From Streptococcus parasanguinis ATCC 15912 (GTDB lineage Bacteria; Bacillota; Bacilli; Lactobacillales; Streptococcaceae), in the NCBI RefSeq assembly GCF_000164675.2, contig NC_015678.1:248001-312000 (forward strand): a stretch of DNA of 64,000 bases. Reading direction: 5' to 3'. The position numbers were made by a program, and so were the translations under genes. The notes below the pieces were generated by a model, which saw nothing but the letters and a program-made list of their open reading frames with translations, made no database searches and had not been told where the DNA came from. This document shows positions 27,377-37,865 of the stretch, piece after piece. Every line of letters starts with the position of its first letter. Positions within the stretch are counted from its first letter, which is position 1.

Positions 27377-27778
27377 ATGATTACATTATTTTTATCGCCG
27401 AGTTGTACATCATGTCGAAAAGCTCGGGCTTGGTTAAAAAAGCACGATGTTCCATTTAAAGAACACAATATTATGACAAGTCCTTTGAGCAAACAGGAGT
27501 TGACAAGTATATTGGCCTTGACCGAAAACGGAACAGACGACATTATTTCAACTCGTTCAAAAATTTTTCAAAAATTGGATGTTGATGTTGAAGACTTATC
27601 GATTTCAGCCTTGATCCGTCTGATTGAGGAAAATCCAAGTCTCTTACGGAGACCAATTATTTTAGATAACAAACGCATGCAGATCGGCTTTAACGAAGAT
27701 GAAATTCGGGCCTTCTTGCCACGGAGTTATCGCAAACAAGAGTTACGCTCTGCCACTCTAAGAGCAGAAATAAACTAA
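27377..27778 (+). CDS. spx: Spx-family transcriptional regulator
   Basis: 133 residues from ATG 27377 (an in-frame GTG nine bases upstream is less likely). ArsC-like thioredoxin fold with the redox switch C10-T-S-C13, then [18 protein letters not shown] and [20 protein letters not shown] typical of Spx. Spx binds the RNA polymerase alpha C-terminal domain and controls oxidative and cell envelope stress genes; streptococci have two paralogues, and I cannot be certain which this is, although it closely resembles SpxA1. It is followed after 12 bp by a UPF0223 gene. Confidence 0.95.
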   Translation: MITLFLSPSCTSCRKARAWLKKHDVPFKEHNIMTSPLSKQELTSILALTENGTDDIISTRSKIFQKLDVDVEDLSISALIRLIEENPSLLRRPIILDNKRMQIGFNEDEIRAFLPRSYRKQELRSATLRAEIN

Positions 27779-27790
27779 GAAGTATGTCGA

Positions 27791-28069
27791 ATGCAAAAAA
27801 ATTATAGTTACCCACTGGACTTATCGTGGAGCACTGAAGAGCTTGCTTCAGTGCTTTCTTTTTTCAATAAAGTTGAAGAAGCCTATGAAAGTAAGGTAGA
27901 GGCCAAAGAATACATGGAAGCCTACCGCGCTTTTAAGAAGGTCGTGCCTAGTATCGGAGAAGAAAAACGTCTCGGACGGGAGTTCGAAGAAGTGAGTGGT
28001 TATTCTCTCTATCGTGCGACCCAGGCTGCAAAGCAAAAAGAGGAAGGATGGTTTTCTCTTGAAGAATAA
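27791..28069 (+). CDS. UPF0223 family protein
   Basis: 92 residues, beginning with [20 protein letters not shown], the hallmark of this small uncharacterised Firmicutes family, and ending WFSLEE. All-helical by appearance, no cysteines or metal motif. It lies between spx and the inositol-monophosphatase-like gene in a tightly packed operon. No function is known to me. Confidence 0.85.
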   Translation: MQKNYSYPLDLSWSTEELASVLSFFNKVEEAYESKVEAKEYMEAYRAFKKVVPSIGEEKRLGREFEEVSGYSLYRATQAAKQKEEGWFSLEE

Positions 28070-28829
28070 GTTAGAGTTTGCCAAACAAATCGTTTTAGAG
28101 GCTGGAGACTACTTGCGTCTTCATCTCCATGATGACTTGATGATCTCAAAAAAGACTGGGCCGACAGATTTAGTAACCCAGATGGACCAACAGGTTCAAA
28201 AGGATTTGGTTGAAAAAATCACAAATCGCTACCCAGAAGATCGGATTTTTGCGGAGGAAGATGGCCTTCGCTCCCCGATTTCAGAAGGATCCGTTTGGGT
28301 GATTGATCCCATTGATGGGACCAATAATTTTGTGACCCAAAAGGAAGATTTTGCGGTGATGGTGGCCTATTTTGAAGACGGAATTGGTCAGTTTGGCCTG
28401 ATCTACGATGTTATGCGGGATCATCTTTTTTACGGGGGTGGAGAATTCCCTGTTTATCGCAATGAGGTTGAACTGACGCCCTTTGTGGACCAACCTCTGG
28501 AAGACTTTCTGATTGCTTCAAATGTCGGCATGCTTGAGAAAAATGACTGGGGCATGGCCGATCTTGGTATGGATTCCCTTGGCATTCGGGTCTACGGAAG
28601 TGCCGGTATTAGCTTTTCAAAAATTCTCTCAGGTGGGATTCTAGCTTATTTTAGCTACATCTGGCCTTGGGATTATGCCGCAGCTGCGATTATGGGGGAC
28701 CAGTTAGGCTATACCGTTTTAAATCTAAATGGGGATAAACCTAATTACCAGACAGTCGAACCCATTATGATGGTTCCAAAAGTGAAGTTAACAGAGATTC
28801 AAACCTATCTTAAGAAAGGGAGAAGTTAA
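28059..28829 (+). CDS. Inositol monophosphatase family protein
   Basis: 256 residues from TTG 28059, which overlaps the end of the UPF0223 gene by 11 bases and has AGGAAGG upstream. No in-frame ATG gives a family-like N-terminus, and upstream residues are read from the other gene. Metal-site motifs are present: [19 protein letters not shown], and [11 protein letters not shown] near the C-terminus. Members hydrolyse inositol phosphate, NADP or 3',5'-bisphosphates; the substrate is uncertain. The start codon is inferred. Confidence 0.85.
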   Translation: MKNKLEFAKQIVLEAGDYLRLHLHDDLMISKKTGPTDLVTQMDQQVQKDLVEKITNRYPEDRIFAEEDGLRSPISEGSVWVIDPIDGTNNFVTQKEDFAVMVAYFEDGIGQFGLIYDVMRDHLFYGGGEFPVYRNEVELTPFVDQPLEDFLIASNVGMLEKNDWGMADLGMDSLGIRVYGSAGISFSKILSGGILAYFSYIWPWDYAAAAIMGDQLGYTVLNLNGDKPNYQTVEPIMMVPKVKLTEIQTYLKKGRS

Positions 28830-30134
28830 ATGAATTTTCCCAATGGTTTTAAAGAAAAATACCAGCATCTTCTAGGTGAGGATGCTGCTACTTTTTTTGC
28901 GACCTTTGATCAAGAAGCAGTAGCAGCCTTTCGCACCAATCCTTTGAAAGAAGCACAAAAAGTATTTGATGATCCGATTCCCAATACTCCTTGGGGCCAT
29001 TATGGAAAGGTCTCAGGGAAATCCATCGAACACGCAACGGGCTTGGTCTATTCACAAGAACCAGCAGCTCAGATAGTGGCCCAAGTCGCCCAGCCAAAGC
29101 CTGGGATGAAGGTCCTAGACTTAGCCGCAGCACCTGGTGGTAAGACGACGCAACTTTTGTCTTATTTGGACAATCAAGGACTCTTGGTCTCCAATGAAAT
29201 CCACAAGGGACGCTCGAAAATTCTCGTAGAGAATGTCGAACGTTTCGGTGCCCGAAATGTATTGGTAACCAATGAGTCAGCTGATCGCCTGGCAAAAGTT
29301 TTCTCAGGCTTTTTTGATCTGATTGTATTAGATGCTCCTTGTTCGGGTGAGGGGATGTTTCGTAAGCAACCAGACGCCATGGACTATTGGTCTGTCGAAT
29401 ATCCTCGAGAGTGTAGTCTTCTTCAAAGAGAAATTCTGGAGGATGCCCTCAAGATGTTGGTCCAAGGTGGTTCCTTGGTTTATTCAACCTGTACCTGGGC
29501 TCCAGAGGAAAATGAAGAAATTGTATCCTGGCTTTTGGAAAACTATGATCTGGAGCTGGAAACGATCGAGAAGATCAATGGTATGGCAGAAGGCATTGAC
29601 TATCCAGAAACCGCGCGTATGTATCCTCATCGCTTTAAAGGGGAGGGCCAATTTGTCGCTAAGTTTCGTTATCTAGGAGAGAATCGGCCTGCTAAAATCC
29701 CTTCCAAAAAGGACCAATTATCTGCTGAACAAAAGAAATGGTGGCAGGAATTTGCTAAGAAACATTTGAAGATTACTCTAGAAGGGGTCCTTGAAACCTT
29801 TGGTGACGAGCTGTATTTGGTTCCACTTGGTTTACCTGATTTGCGAAAAGTAAAAATTGCCCGAAATGGCTTGCACCTCGGAACCTTTAAGAAGAATCGA
29901 TTTGAACCTAGTTTTGCCCTTGGTCTAGCTATGAAACCGAGTGAAGTCAAAGAGACCGTTTCGATCACGCCTGAGGATTTTGTTCATTATGTGGCAGGAG
30001 AGACAGTTCAATTGAAGGAAACGCATCCAAATGGATGGTACCAGGTCCTTGTAGAAGGCAATGGTTTGGGCTTTGCCAAAGTGACCGGGCAAACCCTGAA
30101 AAATTTCTATCCAAAGGGGCTTCGTTTTAGGTAA
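28830..30134 (+). CDS. rRNA (cytosine-C5-)-methyltransferase, RsmF/NOL1-NOP2-sun family
   Basis: 434 residues. SAM motif I VLDLAAAPGGKTTQLL; motif IV DAPCSGEGMFRK and motif VI VYSTCTWAPEENEEIV carry the two cysteines of the m5C mechanism. The C-terminal third (about residues 300-434) is a RsmF-like RNA-binding extension. It methylates cytosine of 16S rRNA, position not deducible here. It begins directly after the preceding stop codon, so it closes the spx-led operon. Confidence 0.92.
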   Translation: MNFPNGFKEKYQHLLGEDAATFFATFDQEAVAAFRTNPLKEAQKVFDDPIPNTPWGHYGKVSGKSIEHATGLVYSQEPAAQIVAQVAQPKPGMKVLDLAAAPGGKTTQLLSYLDNQGLLVSNEIHKGRSKILVENVERFGARNVLVTNESADRLAKVFSGFFDLIVLDAPCSGEGMFRKQPDAMDYWSVEYPRECSLLQREILEDALKMLVQGGSLVYSTCTWAPEENEEIVSWLLENYDLELETIEKINGMAEGIDYPETARMYPHRFKGEGQFVAKFRYLGENRPAKIPSKKDQLSAEQKKWWQEFAKKHLKITLEGVLETFGDELYLVPLGLPDLRKVKIARNGLHLGTFKKNRFEPSFALGLAMKPSEVKETVSITPEDFVHYVAGETVQLKETHPNGWYQVLVEGNGLGFAKVTGQTLKNFYPKGLRFR

Positions 30135-30241
30135 AATGCTGGGCAAAGAACCCGTTCTATGATATAGTGAAAGTACAGTTTTTTTTGAAAAAAACTTGTC
30201 AAAATCATTAGTGAAATAGTGAAATATCAAGGAGACATGAT

Positions 30242-31108
30242 TTGAAAAAGTCTAAAAAGCTGATCCTAGGACTAGCGACGATCGCATTAGCAGGAAGTTT
30301 ATCTGCTTGTGCTTCTTGGATCAATCGCGGAGAATCAATCACTGCTGTTGGATCCACAGCCTTGCAACCCTTGGTTGAAGGAGTGGTAGATCGCTACATT
30401 GAAGAACATCCTGGTAAGATTGTGAATGTACAAGGAGGAGGTTCTGGTACAGGACTTTCACAAGTTCAATCAGGTGCTGTGGACATCGGAAATAGTGACC
30501 TGTTTGCAGAGGAAAAGTCTGGGATCGATGCCTCTAGTCTGGTCGATCATCAGGTAGCCGTAGCAGGGACAGCCATCATTGCCAATAAAAATATCTCAAT
30601 CGACAATCTGACAACGGAGCAATTGCGAAAGATCTTTACAGGTGAATATACCAACTGGAAGCAGTTGGGTGGTCCAGATCTTGAGATCACGATTGTGAAC
30701 CGTGCCGTAGGTTCTGGTAGCCGTGCTGTCTTTGATGCCATTATCATGGATGGCAAACAACCCAAGCAGGCCCAAGAGCAAGACTCTAATGGAATGGTGA
30801 AAAACATCGTTTCTCAAACTCCAGGAGCCATCTCTTATCTAGCCTTTACCTACTTGGATAGCAGTGTCAAAACCATGAAGCTCAATGGTTATCAACCAAC
30901 CAAAGCCAATGTCGTCAACAATAACTGGCCAATCTGGTCTTACGAACATATGTATACCAAGGGAAAACCCAATGAGTTGTCTAAAAAATTCATTGACTAC
31001 ATGATGACGGATGAGGTTCAGCAAAAAGTTGTTGGTAAGATGGGCTATATTCCAATCAATGATATGAAAGTCACCCGTGATTTAAAAGGGAATGTGACAA
31101 AAAAATAA
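30242..31108 (+). CDS. pstS: Phosphate-binding lipoprotein PstS
   Basis: 288 residues from TTG 30242, behind AAGGAG. A lipobox LSAC puts the lipid on Cys23. The phosphate-site motifs [33 protein letters not shown] and [13 protein letters not shown] are intact. It captures phosphate outside the cell for PstCAB. It is the first gene of pstS-C-A-B1-B2-phoU. The 107-bp upstream gap holds a T-rich/A-rich foldback and candidate -10 sequences, but I cannot identify a Pho-type box with confidence. Confidence 0.96.
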   Translation: MKKSKKLILGLATIALAGSLSACASWINRGESITAVGSTALQPLVEGVVDRYIEEHPGKIVNVQGGGSGTGLSQVQSGAVDIGNSDLFAEEKSGIDASSLVDHQVAVAGTAIIANKNISIDNLTTEQLRKIFTGEYTNWKQLGGPDLEITIVNRAVGSGSRAVFDAIIMDGKQPKQAQEQDSNGMVKNIVSQTPGAISYLAFTYLDSSVKTMKLNGYQPTKANVVNNNWPIWSYEHMYTKGKPNELSKKFIDYMMTDEVQQKVVGKMGYIPINDMKVTRDLKGNVTKK

Positions 31109-31124
31109 AAGAATTAGGTAAAAA

Positions 31125-32036
31125 ATGAACGAAGTAGCAAAAAAAATGCTGACGAAATCAAAAAACTCCCGCCTAGAAAAATTTGGGAAAACCATTACCT
31201 TTCTATGTATGAGTTTGATTGTTGTCATCGTTGCCATGATTTTGATTTTCGTGGCCCAAAAAGGTTTATCGACTTTCTTTGTTAATAAAGTCAATATCTT
31301 TAGTTTTCTATTTGGGAGCTCTTGGAATCCTGCTGCAAAGGAATTTGGAGCCCTACCCATGATTTTAGGTTCCTTTATTGTAACCTTGCTTTCTGCCCTC
31401 TTGGCAACGCCGTTTGCCATTGGTGCAGCAGTTTTCATGACAGAAGTCTCTCCTAAAGGAGCTCGTTTCTTGCAACCAGCGATTGAGCTTTTAGTGGGGA
31501 TTCCTTCAGTTGTTTATGGATTCATTGGTCTTCAAGTGGTCGTTCCATTTACGCGTAGTCTCTTTGGAGGGACTGGTTTTGGGATTCTCTCAGGGGTCTT
31601 TGTCCTCTTTGTTATGATCCTGCCAACTGTCACCTTTATGACGACCGATAGCCTCCGAGCTGTGCCCCGTCATTACCGGGAAGCTAGTATGGCCATGGGT
31701 GCGACACGCTGGCAAACCATTTGGCATGTTACACTCAAGGCAGCCCGCTCTGGAATCTTTACAGCGGTTGTCTTTGGAATGGCGCGTGCCTTTGGGGAAG
31801 CCTTGGCGATCCAGATGGTGGTCGGAAACTCAGCAGTGGTGCCAACCTCACTCACAACACCAGCTTCCACCCTCACCTCTATTTTGACCATGGGAATCGG
31901 AAATACCGTCATGGGTACGGTCAATAACAATGTTCTTTGGTCACTCGCCTTGGTATTGCTCCTCATGAGTCTTGCCTTTAACAGTGTGATTAAACTGATT
32001 ACGAAAGAAAGAGGTAAGAAGAACTATGCACGCTAA
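31125..32036 (+). CDS. pstC: Phosphate ABC transporter permease PstC
   Basis: 303 residues with six predicted helices and a basic cytoplasmic N-terminus. The EAA loop YREASMAMGATRWQTIWHVTLK (about residues 185-206) is canonical, as is PSVVYGFIGLQVVVPF. It forms the channel with PstA. Its end overlaps the pstA start by 11 bases. Confidence 0.96.
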   Translation: MNEVAKKMLTKSKNSRLEKFGKTITFLCMSLIVVIVAMILIFVAQKGLSTFFVNKVNIFSFLFGSSWNPAAKEFGALPMILGSFIVTLLSALLATPFAIGAAVFMTEVSPKGARFLQPAIELLVGIPSVVYGFIGLQVVVPFTRSLFGGTGFGILSGVFVLFVMILPTVTFMTTDSLRAVPRHYREASMAMGATRWQTIWHVTLKAARSGIFTAVVFGMARAFGEALAIQMVVGNSAVVPTSLTTPASTLTSILTMGIGNTVMGTVNNNVLWSLALVLLLMSLAFNSVIKLITKERGKKNYAR

Positions 32037-32910
32037 ACGAATGGATAAAATTGCGACAGGAGTGCTGTATGCTATTTCAGGGATCATCGTTGCGATTCTT
32101 GCCTCATTAATCCTTTATATCTTGGTCCGTGGCTTGCCCCATGTATCTTGGCACTTCTTAACTGGGAAATCTTCTTCTTACCAAGCAGGAGGAGGGATCG
32201 GAATTCAATTGTATAATTCCTTCTTCCTCTTGGTCATTACCTTGGTGATTTCCTTCCCACTTTCTCTTGGAGCTGGGATTTACCTCTCTGAGTACGCTAA
32301 AAAAGGTCGCTTGACCAATTTGGTTCGTACCTGTATTGAGATCTTGTCTTCTTTGCCATCTGTTGTTGTAGGTCTCTTTGGTTACCTGGTCTTCGTTGTC
32401 CAGTTCAAATATGGATTTTCGATTATTTCAGGGGCCTTGGCCTTGACCGTCTTTAACCTGCCCCAGATGACCCGCAATATCGAAGATAGCTTGCAGCACG
32501 TCCATCATACGCAGCGCGAAGCAGGTTTAGCACTGGGCTTGTCTCGCTGGGAAACCGTGATTCATGTCGTGGTACCGGAGGCTCTTCCAAGCATTATTAC
32601 TGGGGTCGTATTGGCATCAGGACGGATCTTTGGGGAAGCCGCTGCCTTGATCTATACAGCAGGTCAATCGGCTCCAGCTCTTGATTGGTCAAACTGGAAT
32701 ATCTTTAGTGTGACGAGTCCGATTTCGATCTTCCGTCAGGCTGAAACCTTGGCCGTCCATATCTGGAAGGTCAACAGTGAAGGAACCATTCCAGACTCGA
32801 TCGAAGTCTCAGCTGGTTCTGCCGCCGTTCTTTTGATCTTTATCTTGATCTTTAACTTTGGAGCCCGCAAACTCGGAAGTTACCTCCATAAAAAACTAAC
32901 ATCTGCTTAA
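32026..32910 (+). CDS. pstA: Phosphate ABC transporter permease PstA
   Basis: 294 residues, six helices, with SSLPSVVVGLFGYLVFV and the EAA loop REAGLALGLSRWETVIHVVVPEALPS. Partner of PstC in the membrane. Translationally coupled to pstC by an 11-base overlap; 10 bp to pstB1. Confidence 0.96.
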   Translation: MHAKRMDKIATGVLYAISGIIVAILASLILYILVRGLPHVSWHFLTGKSSSYQAGGGIGIQLYNSFFLLVITLVISFPLSLGAGIYLSEYAKKGRLTNLVRTCIEILSSLPSVVVGLFGYLVFVVQFKYGFSIISGALALTVFNLPQMTRNIEDSLQHVHHTQREAGLALGLSRWETVIHVVVPEALPSIITGVVLASGRIFGEAAALIYTAGQSAPALDWSNWNIFSVTSPISIFRQAETLAVHIWKVNSEGTIPDSIEVSAGSAAVLLIFILIFNFGARKLGSYLHKKLTSA

Positions 32911-32920
32911 AGGAGAAGAA

Positions 32921-33724
32921 ATGTCAAAATACAATTGGGATGAGAGACACATCATTACTTTTCCTGAAGAAAAGGTGGTCCTATCGACTAAAGATTTGCA
33001 TGTCTATTATGGAACTAACGAGTCCATCAAAGGAGTCGACATGCAGTTTGAAAAGAATAAGATTACAGCCTTGATCGGTCCTTCAGGATCTGGGAAATCA
33101 ACCTACCTTCGTAGTTTGAACCGGATGAATGATACCATCGATATTGCGCGTGTTACGGGTGAAATTTGGTATGAAGGAATCGATGTCAATCGTCCGGATA
33201 TCAATGTTTATGAAATGCGCAAGCACATTGGGATGGTTTTCCAACGACCCAATCCTTTTGCCAAATCAATATACAAAAATATCACCTTCCCGCATGAACG
33301 TGCTGGGGTGAAAGACAAGAAGATCTTGGACGAATTGGTCGAAACTTCTTTGAAACAGGCAGCCCTATGGGATCAGGTCAAGGATGATCTTCACAAATCA
33401 GCTCTAACGCTTTCAGGTGGTCAACAGCAACGACTTTGTATCGCGCGGGCTATTTCTGTGAAGCCAGACATTTTGCTCATGGATGAGCCAGCTTCAGCGC
33501 TTGATCCGATCGCGACAGCGCAATTAGAAGAAACCATGCTGGAGCTGAAGAAAGATTACACCATTGTCATCGTGACCCATAGCATGCAACAAGCAGCGCG
33601 TGCTAGTGATTATACCGGTTTCTTCTACCTAGGAAACCTCATCGAGTACGATAAGACTTCGAATATTTTCCAAAATGCGAAATTGCAATCGACCAACGAT
33701 TATGTATCGGGTCACTTTGGATAA
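32921..33724 (+). CDS. pstB: Phosphate ABC transporter ATPase PstB1
   Basis: 267 residues. Walker [11 protein letters not shown]-loop VFQRPNPFAKS, signature [14 protein letters not shown], Walker B ILLMDEPASALDP, and a normal H-loop VTHSMQQ with His220. Compared with PstB2 it has an N-terminal extension of about 16 residues. One of two tandem pstB genes in the operon; which one pairs with PstCA, or whether they form a heterodimer, is not known from sequence. Confidence 0.95.
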   Translation: MSKYNWDERHIITFPEEKVVLSTKDLHVYYGTNESIKGVDMQFEKNKITALIGPSGSGKSTYLRSLNRMNDTIDIARVTGEIWYEGIDVNRPDINVYEMRKHIGMVFQRPNPFAKSIYKNITFPHERAGVKDKKILDELVETSLKQAALWDQVKDDLHKSALTLSGGQQQRLCIARAISVKPDILLMDEPASALDPIATAQLEETMLELKKDYTIVIVTHSMQQAARASDYTGFFYLGNLIEYDKTSNIFQNAKLQSTNDYVSGHFG

Positions 33725-33753
33725 AGTAAAATGACAACAAAAAGGAAAATAGA

Positions 33754-34512
33754 ATGACAGAACCAATTTTGCAAGTCAAGGACTTGTCGGTTTATTACAA
33801 TAAAAAGAAGGCTCTAAATAGCGTCTCCTTGGACTTTGCTCCAAAGGAGATTACAGCCTTGATTGGTCCTTCAGGATCAGGGAAATCTACCCTTTTAAAA
33901 GCCATTAACCGCATGGGAGACCTCAACCATGAGGTCACCACCACAGGAACCATCCTCTACAACGGTCATAATATCTACGGACCACGGACCGATACGGTCG
34001 AATTGCGCAAGGAGATCGGAATGGTCTTCCAACAGCCCAATCCTTTTCCAATGTCCATTTATGATAATGTGACCTATGGATTGATGATTAATGGTGTCAA
34101 GGACAAGGCTGTCTTGGATGAAGCAGTTGAAACCTCTTTGAAACGCGCTTCCATCTGGGATGAAGTCAAGGATCGCCTGCACGATTCGGCTATCGGACTT
34201 TCCGGTGGTCAGCAACAGCGGGTCTGTGTGGCGCGGGTTCTTGCGACCAGTCCAAAGATTATTCTTTTGGATGAGCCAACTTCAGCGCTGGACCCGATTT
34301 CAGCTGGGAAGATTGAAGAAACCTTGTATGGACTAAAAGACCGCTACACCATGCTCTTGGTGACACGGTCCATGCAACAAGCAAGTCGGATTTCCGATAA
34401 AACTGCCTTTTTCTTGGATGGCGATTTGATTGAGTACAATGATACCAATGAAATGTTCTTGAACCCAGCTAAGAAAGAAACAGAAGACTATGTCTCTGGT
34501 AAATTTGGATAG
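33754..34512 (+). CDS. pstB: Phosphate ABC transporter ATPase PstB2, H-loop variant
   Basis: 252 residues. Walker [23 protein letters not shown] and [12 protein letters not shown] are intact, but the H-loop reads VTRSMQQ, with Arg205 where nearly all ABC ATPases have His. The same Arg is in my recollection of pneumococcal PstB2, so it is probably lineage-conserved rather than a mutation. It lies 29 bp after pstB1 with its own ribosome site. Loss of the H-loop His suggests an altered or non-catalytic nucleotide site. Confidence 0.94.
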   Translation: MTEPILQVKDLSVYYNKKKALNSVSLDFAPKEITALIGPSGSGKSTLLKAINRMGDLNHEVTTTGTILYNGHNIYGPRTDTVELRKEIGMVFQQPNPFPMSIYDNVTYGLMINGVKDKAVLDEAVETSLKRASIWDEVKDRLHDSAIGLSGGQQQRVCVARVLATSPKIILLDEPTSALDPISAGKIEETLYGLKDRYTMLLVTRSMQQASRISDKTAFFLDGDLIEYNDTNEMFLNPAKKETEDYVSGKFG

Positions 34513-34524
34513 GAAGAAAATAAA

Positions 34525-35178
34525 ATGTTACGAGTTCAATTTGAAGAAGATTTAGAGAAGTTGCATAACCAGTTTTACGCAATGGGAAATGAAGTGTTGA
34601 GTCAGATCAACCGTACGGTTCGTGCTTTCGTGACCCATGACCGTGAATTGGCCCGTCAGGTCATCGAAGATGATGCGGAGATCAACGAATACGAAGTGAA
34701 GCTAGAGCGTAAGTCTTTTGAGATTATCGCCCTTCAACAGCCGGTTTCACAAGACCTTCGTGTCGTGATGACCGTCTTAAAAGCAGTTTCTGACTTGGAG
34801 CGGATGGGGGACCACGCAGTATCGATTGCCAAGGCAACGATTCGCATGAAAGGGGAAGTCCGTATCCAATCTGTTGAGGAAGAAATCAGCAAGATGGGCC
34901 GTGAAGTCAAAGATTTTGTCGAAGCGACACTAGATGTTTACCTCAAAGGCGATGTGGATTTGGCCTATGAAGTTGCTTCACGAGACGAAGTCATCAACCA
35001 TTATTTTGATAGTATCCAAGAATTAGCAACAGAAGAAATTCGGAAAAATCCAGAGTCCATCGTGACGGGTCGTGATTATTTCCAAGTGATCAACTTCTTG
35101 GAACGCATTGGAGATTATGCAAAAAATATCTGTGAATGGGTAGTTTACTTTGAAACAGGTAAAATTATCGAAATGTAA
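34525..35178 (+). CDS. phoU: Phosphate signalling/transport regulator PhoU
   Basis: 217 residues, a tandem pair of three-helix PhoU domains with the repeated metal-cluster motif seen as ExxxD sequences near DDAEINEYE / SDLERMGDHAVSIAK and SRDEVINHYFD / NFLERIGDYAKNICEW. It binds the Pst transporter and damps phosphate uptake and signalling. Last gene of the pst operon, before a terminator. Confidence 0.95.
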   Translation: MLRVQFEEDLEKLHNQFYAMGNEVLSQINRTVRAFVTHDRELARQVIEDDAEINEYEVKLERKSFEIIALQQPVSQDLRVVMTVLKAVSDLERMGDHAVSIAKATIRMKGEVRIQSVEEEISKMGREVKDFVEATLDVYLKGDVDLAYEVASRDEVINHYFDSIQELATEEIRKNPESIVTGRDYFQVINFLERIGDYAKNICEWVVYFETGKIIEM

Positions 35179-35201
35179 GATCATGGAGTCTTTTCGATCT
35201 C

Positions 35202-35231
35202 AGACAGGCATTGTCATGCTTGTCTTTTCTT
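35202..35231 (+). terminator. pst operon terminator
   Basis: AGACAGGCAT, loop TGTC, ATGCTTGTCT (one wobble) then TTTCTTTT. Confidence 0.85.
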
Positions 35232-35308
35232 TTATCCCAACTTTGTGATAAAATAGTTTTATTAGGGCTTTTGATTGGAAAAGCGTAAAACATTTAAAGG
35301 AGGAAATT

Positions 35309-37852
35309 ATGCAAGCAGTTGCACATTTTGTAGAAACATTCGTTCCAGAACATTACGAGGTGTTTTTGGATTTAAGTCGTAAAACCAAGGCCTTTAGCGG
35401 TCGTGTAGTGATCACAGGTCAAGCCAAGGTGGACAAGATCTCTCTTCACCAAAAGGATTTGACCATCGAAACAGTAGAAGTAGCAGGTCAAGCCCGTCCA
35501 TTTACGGTTGATGATGCCAATGAAGCAGTTTATGTTGAATTGGAAAGCACAGGTCAAGTGACAGTTACCCTGACCTATTCTGGTAAGATCACAGACAATA
35601 TGACTGGGATTTACCCATCTTACTACAGTATTGATGGCGTGAAGAAGGAAGTCCTCTCAACTCAGTTTGAGAGCCATTTTGCGCGTGAAGCTTTTCCAAG
35701 TGTGGACGAGCCTGAAGCTAAAGCAACGTTTGATCTTTCTTTGAAATTTGACCAAGAAGAAGGCGAAATTGCCCTCTCAAATATGCCTGAAATCGATGTG
35801 GAAAACCGCAAAGAAACAGGAATTTGGAAATTTGCTACAACTCCACGGATGTCTTCTTACCTCCTTGCCTTTGCTGCTGGAGATCTTCAAGGAATCACGG
35901 CCAAAACAAAAAATGGCACTCTCGTAGGTATCTATTCAACCAAGGCGCATCCGTTGAAAAACTTAGAATTTTCTCTTGATGTAGCTGTACGTGTCATCGA
36001 ATTTTATGAAGACTATTATGGCGTGAAGTATCCAATTCCTCAATCTCTTCACGTAGCGCTTCCTGACTTCTCAGCTGGAGCCATGGAAAACTGGGGCTTG
36101 GTGACTTACCGTGAAGTCTATCTCCTTGTAGATGAAAACTCAACTGCAGTTAGCCGGCAACAAGTTGCTCTTGTGGTTGCTCACGAATTGGCTCACCAAT
36201 GGTTTGGTAACCTGGTAACCATGAAGTGGTGGGATGACCTCTGGTTGAACGAAAGTTTTGCCAACATGATGGAATATGTATCTGTCAATGCCATCGAACC
36301 AAGCTGGAATATCTTTGAAGACTTCCAAACAACAGGTGTTCCATTGGCTTTGAAACGCGATGCAACCGATGGGGTTCAATCTGTCCATGTGGAAGTCAAA
36401 CACCCTGATGAAATCAATACTCTTTTTGACCCAGCCATCGTCTACGCGAAAGGTAGCCGTCTCATGCATATGCTCCGTCGCTGGTTAGGGGATGATGCTT
36501 TCCGTAAAGGACTCAAAGCTTACTTTGAGAAACACCAATACGGCAATACCATCGGTCGTGACCTTTGGAATGCCCTAGGTGATGCATCTGGCCGTGATGT
36601 AGCAGCCTTCATGGATTCTTGGTTGGAACAACCTGGTTATCCAGTCCTTACAGCAGTGGTAGAAAATGATACCTTGAAGATCAGCCAAAAACAATTCTTC
36701 ATCGGAGAACATGAAGACCAAGGCCGTCAATGGGTTGTGCCATTGAACAGCAACTGGTCTGGTATTCCTGATACACTTGAAACAGAAACGCTTGAAATCC
36801 CAGGTTATACTGCCCTTGCTGCTGCAAATAGTGAACCGCTTCGTTTCAATACGGAAAATACAGCCCACTACATTACCGATTACCAAGGAGAGCTCTTGGA
36901 TGCGATTGTAGACAACATGGCTTCCTTGGATAACTTGAGCAAGCAACAAATCCTTCAAGAACGCCGTCTCTTGGCAGAAAGTGGTGTTATCTCTTATGCA
37001 AGTCTCTTGCCAGTCATCGAGAAATTGACCCAAGAAACGTCTTATTTGGTTGTATCTGCAGTTTCATCAATCCTTCAAGGACTCAGCCTCTTTGTGGATG
37101 AAGGGACGGAAGTAGAAGCGGCCTATAAGAAGTTGCTCGTGACCTTCAACCAATTCAACTTTGAACGCCTTGGTTTTGAACCAAAAGCTGGAGAAGCAGA
37201 TGAGGATGAAATGGTTCGTCAATTGGTTATTTCAAATATGATCAAGGGTGATGATGCAAAAGCAAGCGCTAAAGCAAGTGAAATCTATGCAGCCCATGCT
37301 GATGATATCAGCAAGCTTCCAGCCGCTATTCGTTTGCAAATCTTGATTAACCAAATCAAACACCATGAAAGCAAAGAATTGACTGATTTGTACTTGAACA
37401 CTTATGCCCAAGCGACAGATGGCAACTTCAAGCGTCAATTGTCTACAGCTCTGGCTTATACAACCGATGCAGACACAGTTGAAAAGATTTTGACAGAGTG
37501 GAAGAACAAGGATGTTGTGAAACCACAAGACTTGGCAATGAGTTGGTATTTCACTTTCTTACACCATGAGTTCACCCAAGAATCTGCCTGGACCTGGGCG
37601 CGTGAAAATTGGGAATGGGTCAAAGCAGCTCTTGGCGGAGACATGAGCTTTGACAAGTTTGTCATCTACCCAGCCAATACCTTCAAAACAGCAGAGCGCT
37701 TAGCAGAATTCAAAGCCTTCTTTGAACCACAATTGTCTGATATGGCTATCAGCCGAAACATCAGCATGGGAATCAAGGAAATCGCAGCGCGTGTGGATTT
37801 AATCCAACGGGAAAAAGCAGCAGTAGAAGCTGCTATCCTTGCGACAAAATAG
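35309..37852 (+). CDS. pepN: Aminopeptidase N (lysyl aminopeptidase)
   Basis: 847 residues, typical of the lactic-acid-bacterial M1 enzyme. The exopeptidase motif GAMENWG, the zinc site HELAH (His292, Glu293, His296) and the third ligand in NESFAN (Glu315) are intact; the C-terminal half is the helical ERAP-like domain. Cytosolic; removes N-terminal residues from peptides taken up for nutrition. AAAGGAGG precedes the ATG. The downstream gap holds repeat copy 3. Confidence 0.97.
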   Translation: MQAVAHFVETFVPEHYEVFLDLSRKTKAFSGRVVITGQAKVDKISLHQKDLTIETVEVAGQARPFTVDDANEAVYVELESTGQVTVTLTYSGKITDNMTGIYPSYYSIDGVKKEVLSTQFESHFAREAFPSVDEPEAKATFDLSLKFDQEEGEIALSNMPEIDVENRKETGIWKFATTPRMSSYLLAFAAGDLQGITAKTKNGTLVGIYSTKAHPLKNLEFSLDVAVRVIEFYEDYYGVKYPIPQSLHVALPDFSAGAMENWGLVTYREVYLLVDENSTAVSRQQVALVVAHELAHQWFGNLVTMKWWDDLWLNESFANMMEYVSVNAIEPSWNIFEDFQTTGVPLALKRDATDGVQSVHVEVKHPDEINTLFDPAIVYAKGSRLMHMLRRWLGDDAFRKGLKAYFEKHQYGNTIGRDLWNALGDASGRDVAAFMDSWLEQPGYPVLTAVVENDTLKISQKQFFIGEHEDQGRQWVVPLNSNWSGIPDTLETETLEIPGYTALAAANSEPLRFNTENTAHYITDYQGELLDAIVDNMASLDNLSKQQILQERRLLAESGVISYASLLPVIEKLTQETSYLVVSAVSSILQGLSLFVDEGTEVEAAYKKLLVTFNQFNFERLGFEPKAGEADEDEMVRQLVISNMIKGDDAKASAKASEIYAAHADDISKLPAAIRLQILINQIKHHESKELTDLYLNTYAQATDGNFKRQLSTALAYTTDADTVEKILTEWKNKDVVKPQDLAMSWYFTFLHHEFTQESAWTWARENWEWVKAALGGDMSFDKFVIYPANTFKTAERLAEFKAFFEPQLSDMAISRNISMGIKEIAARVDLIQREKAAVEAAILATK

Positions 37853-37865
37853 ATTTAAAAAAGAT

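Noticed and set aside
30135..30241. A Pho-type regulator box or riboswitch before pstS
   Set aside because: The gap has only a T-run/A-run foldback and weak -10 matches; no repeat pair of regular spacing could be defended.
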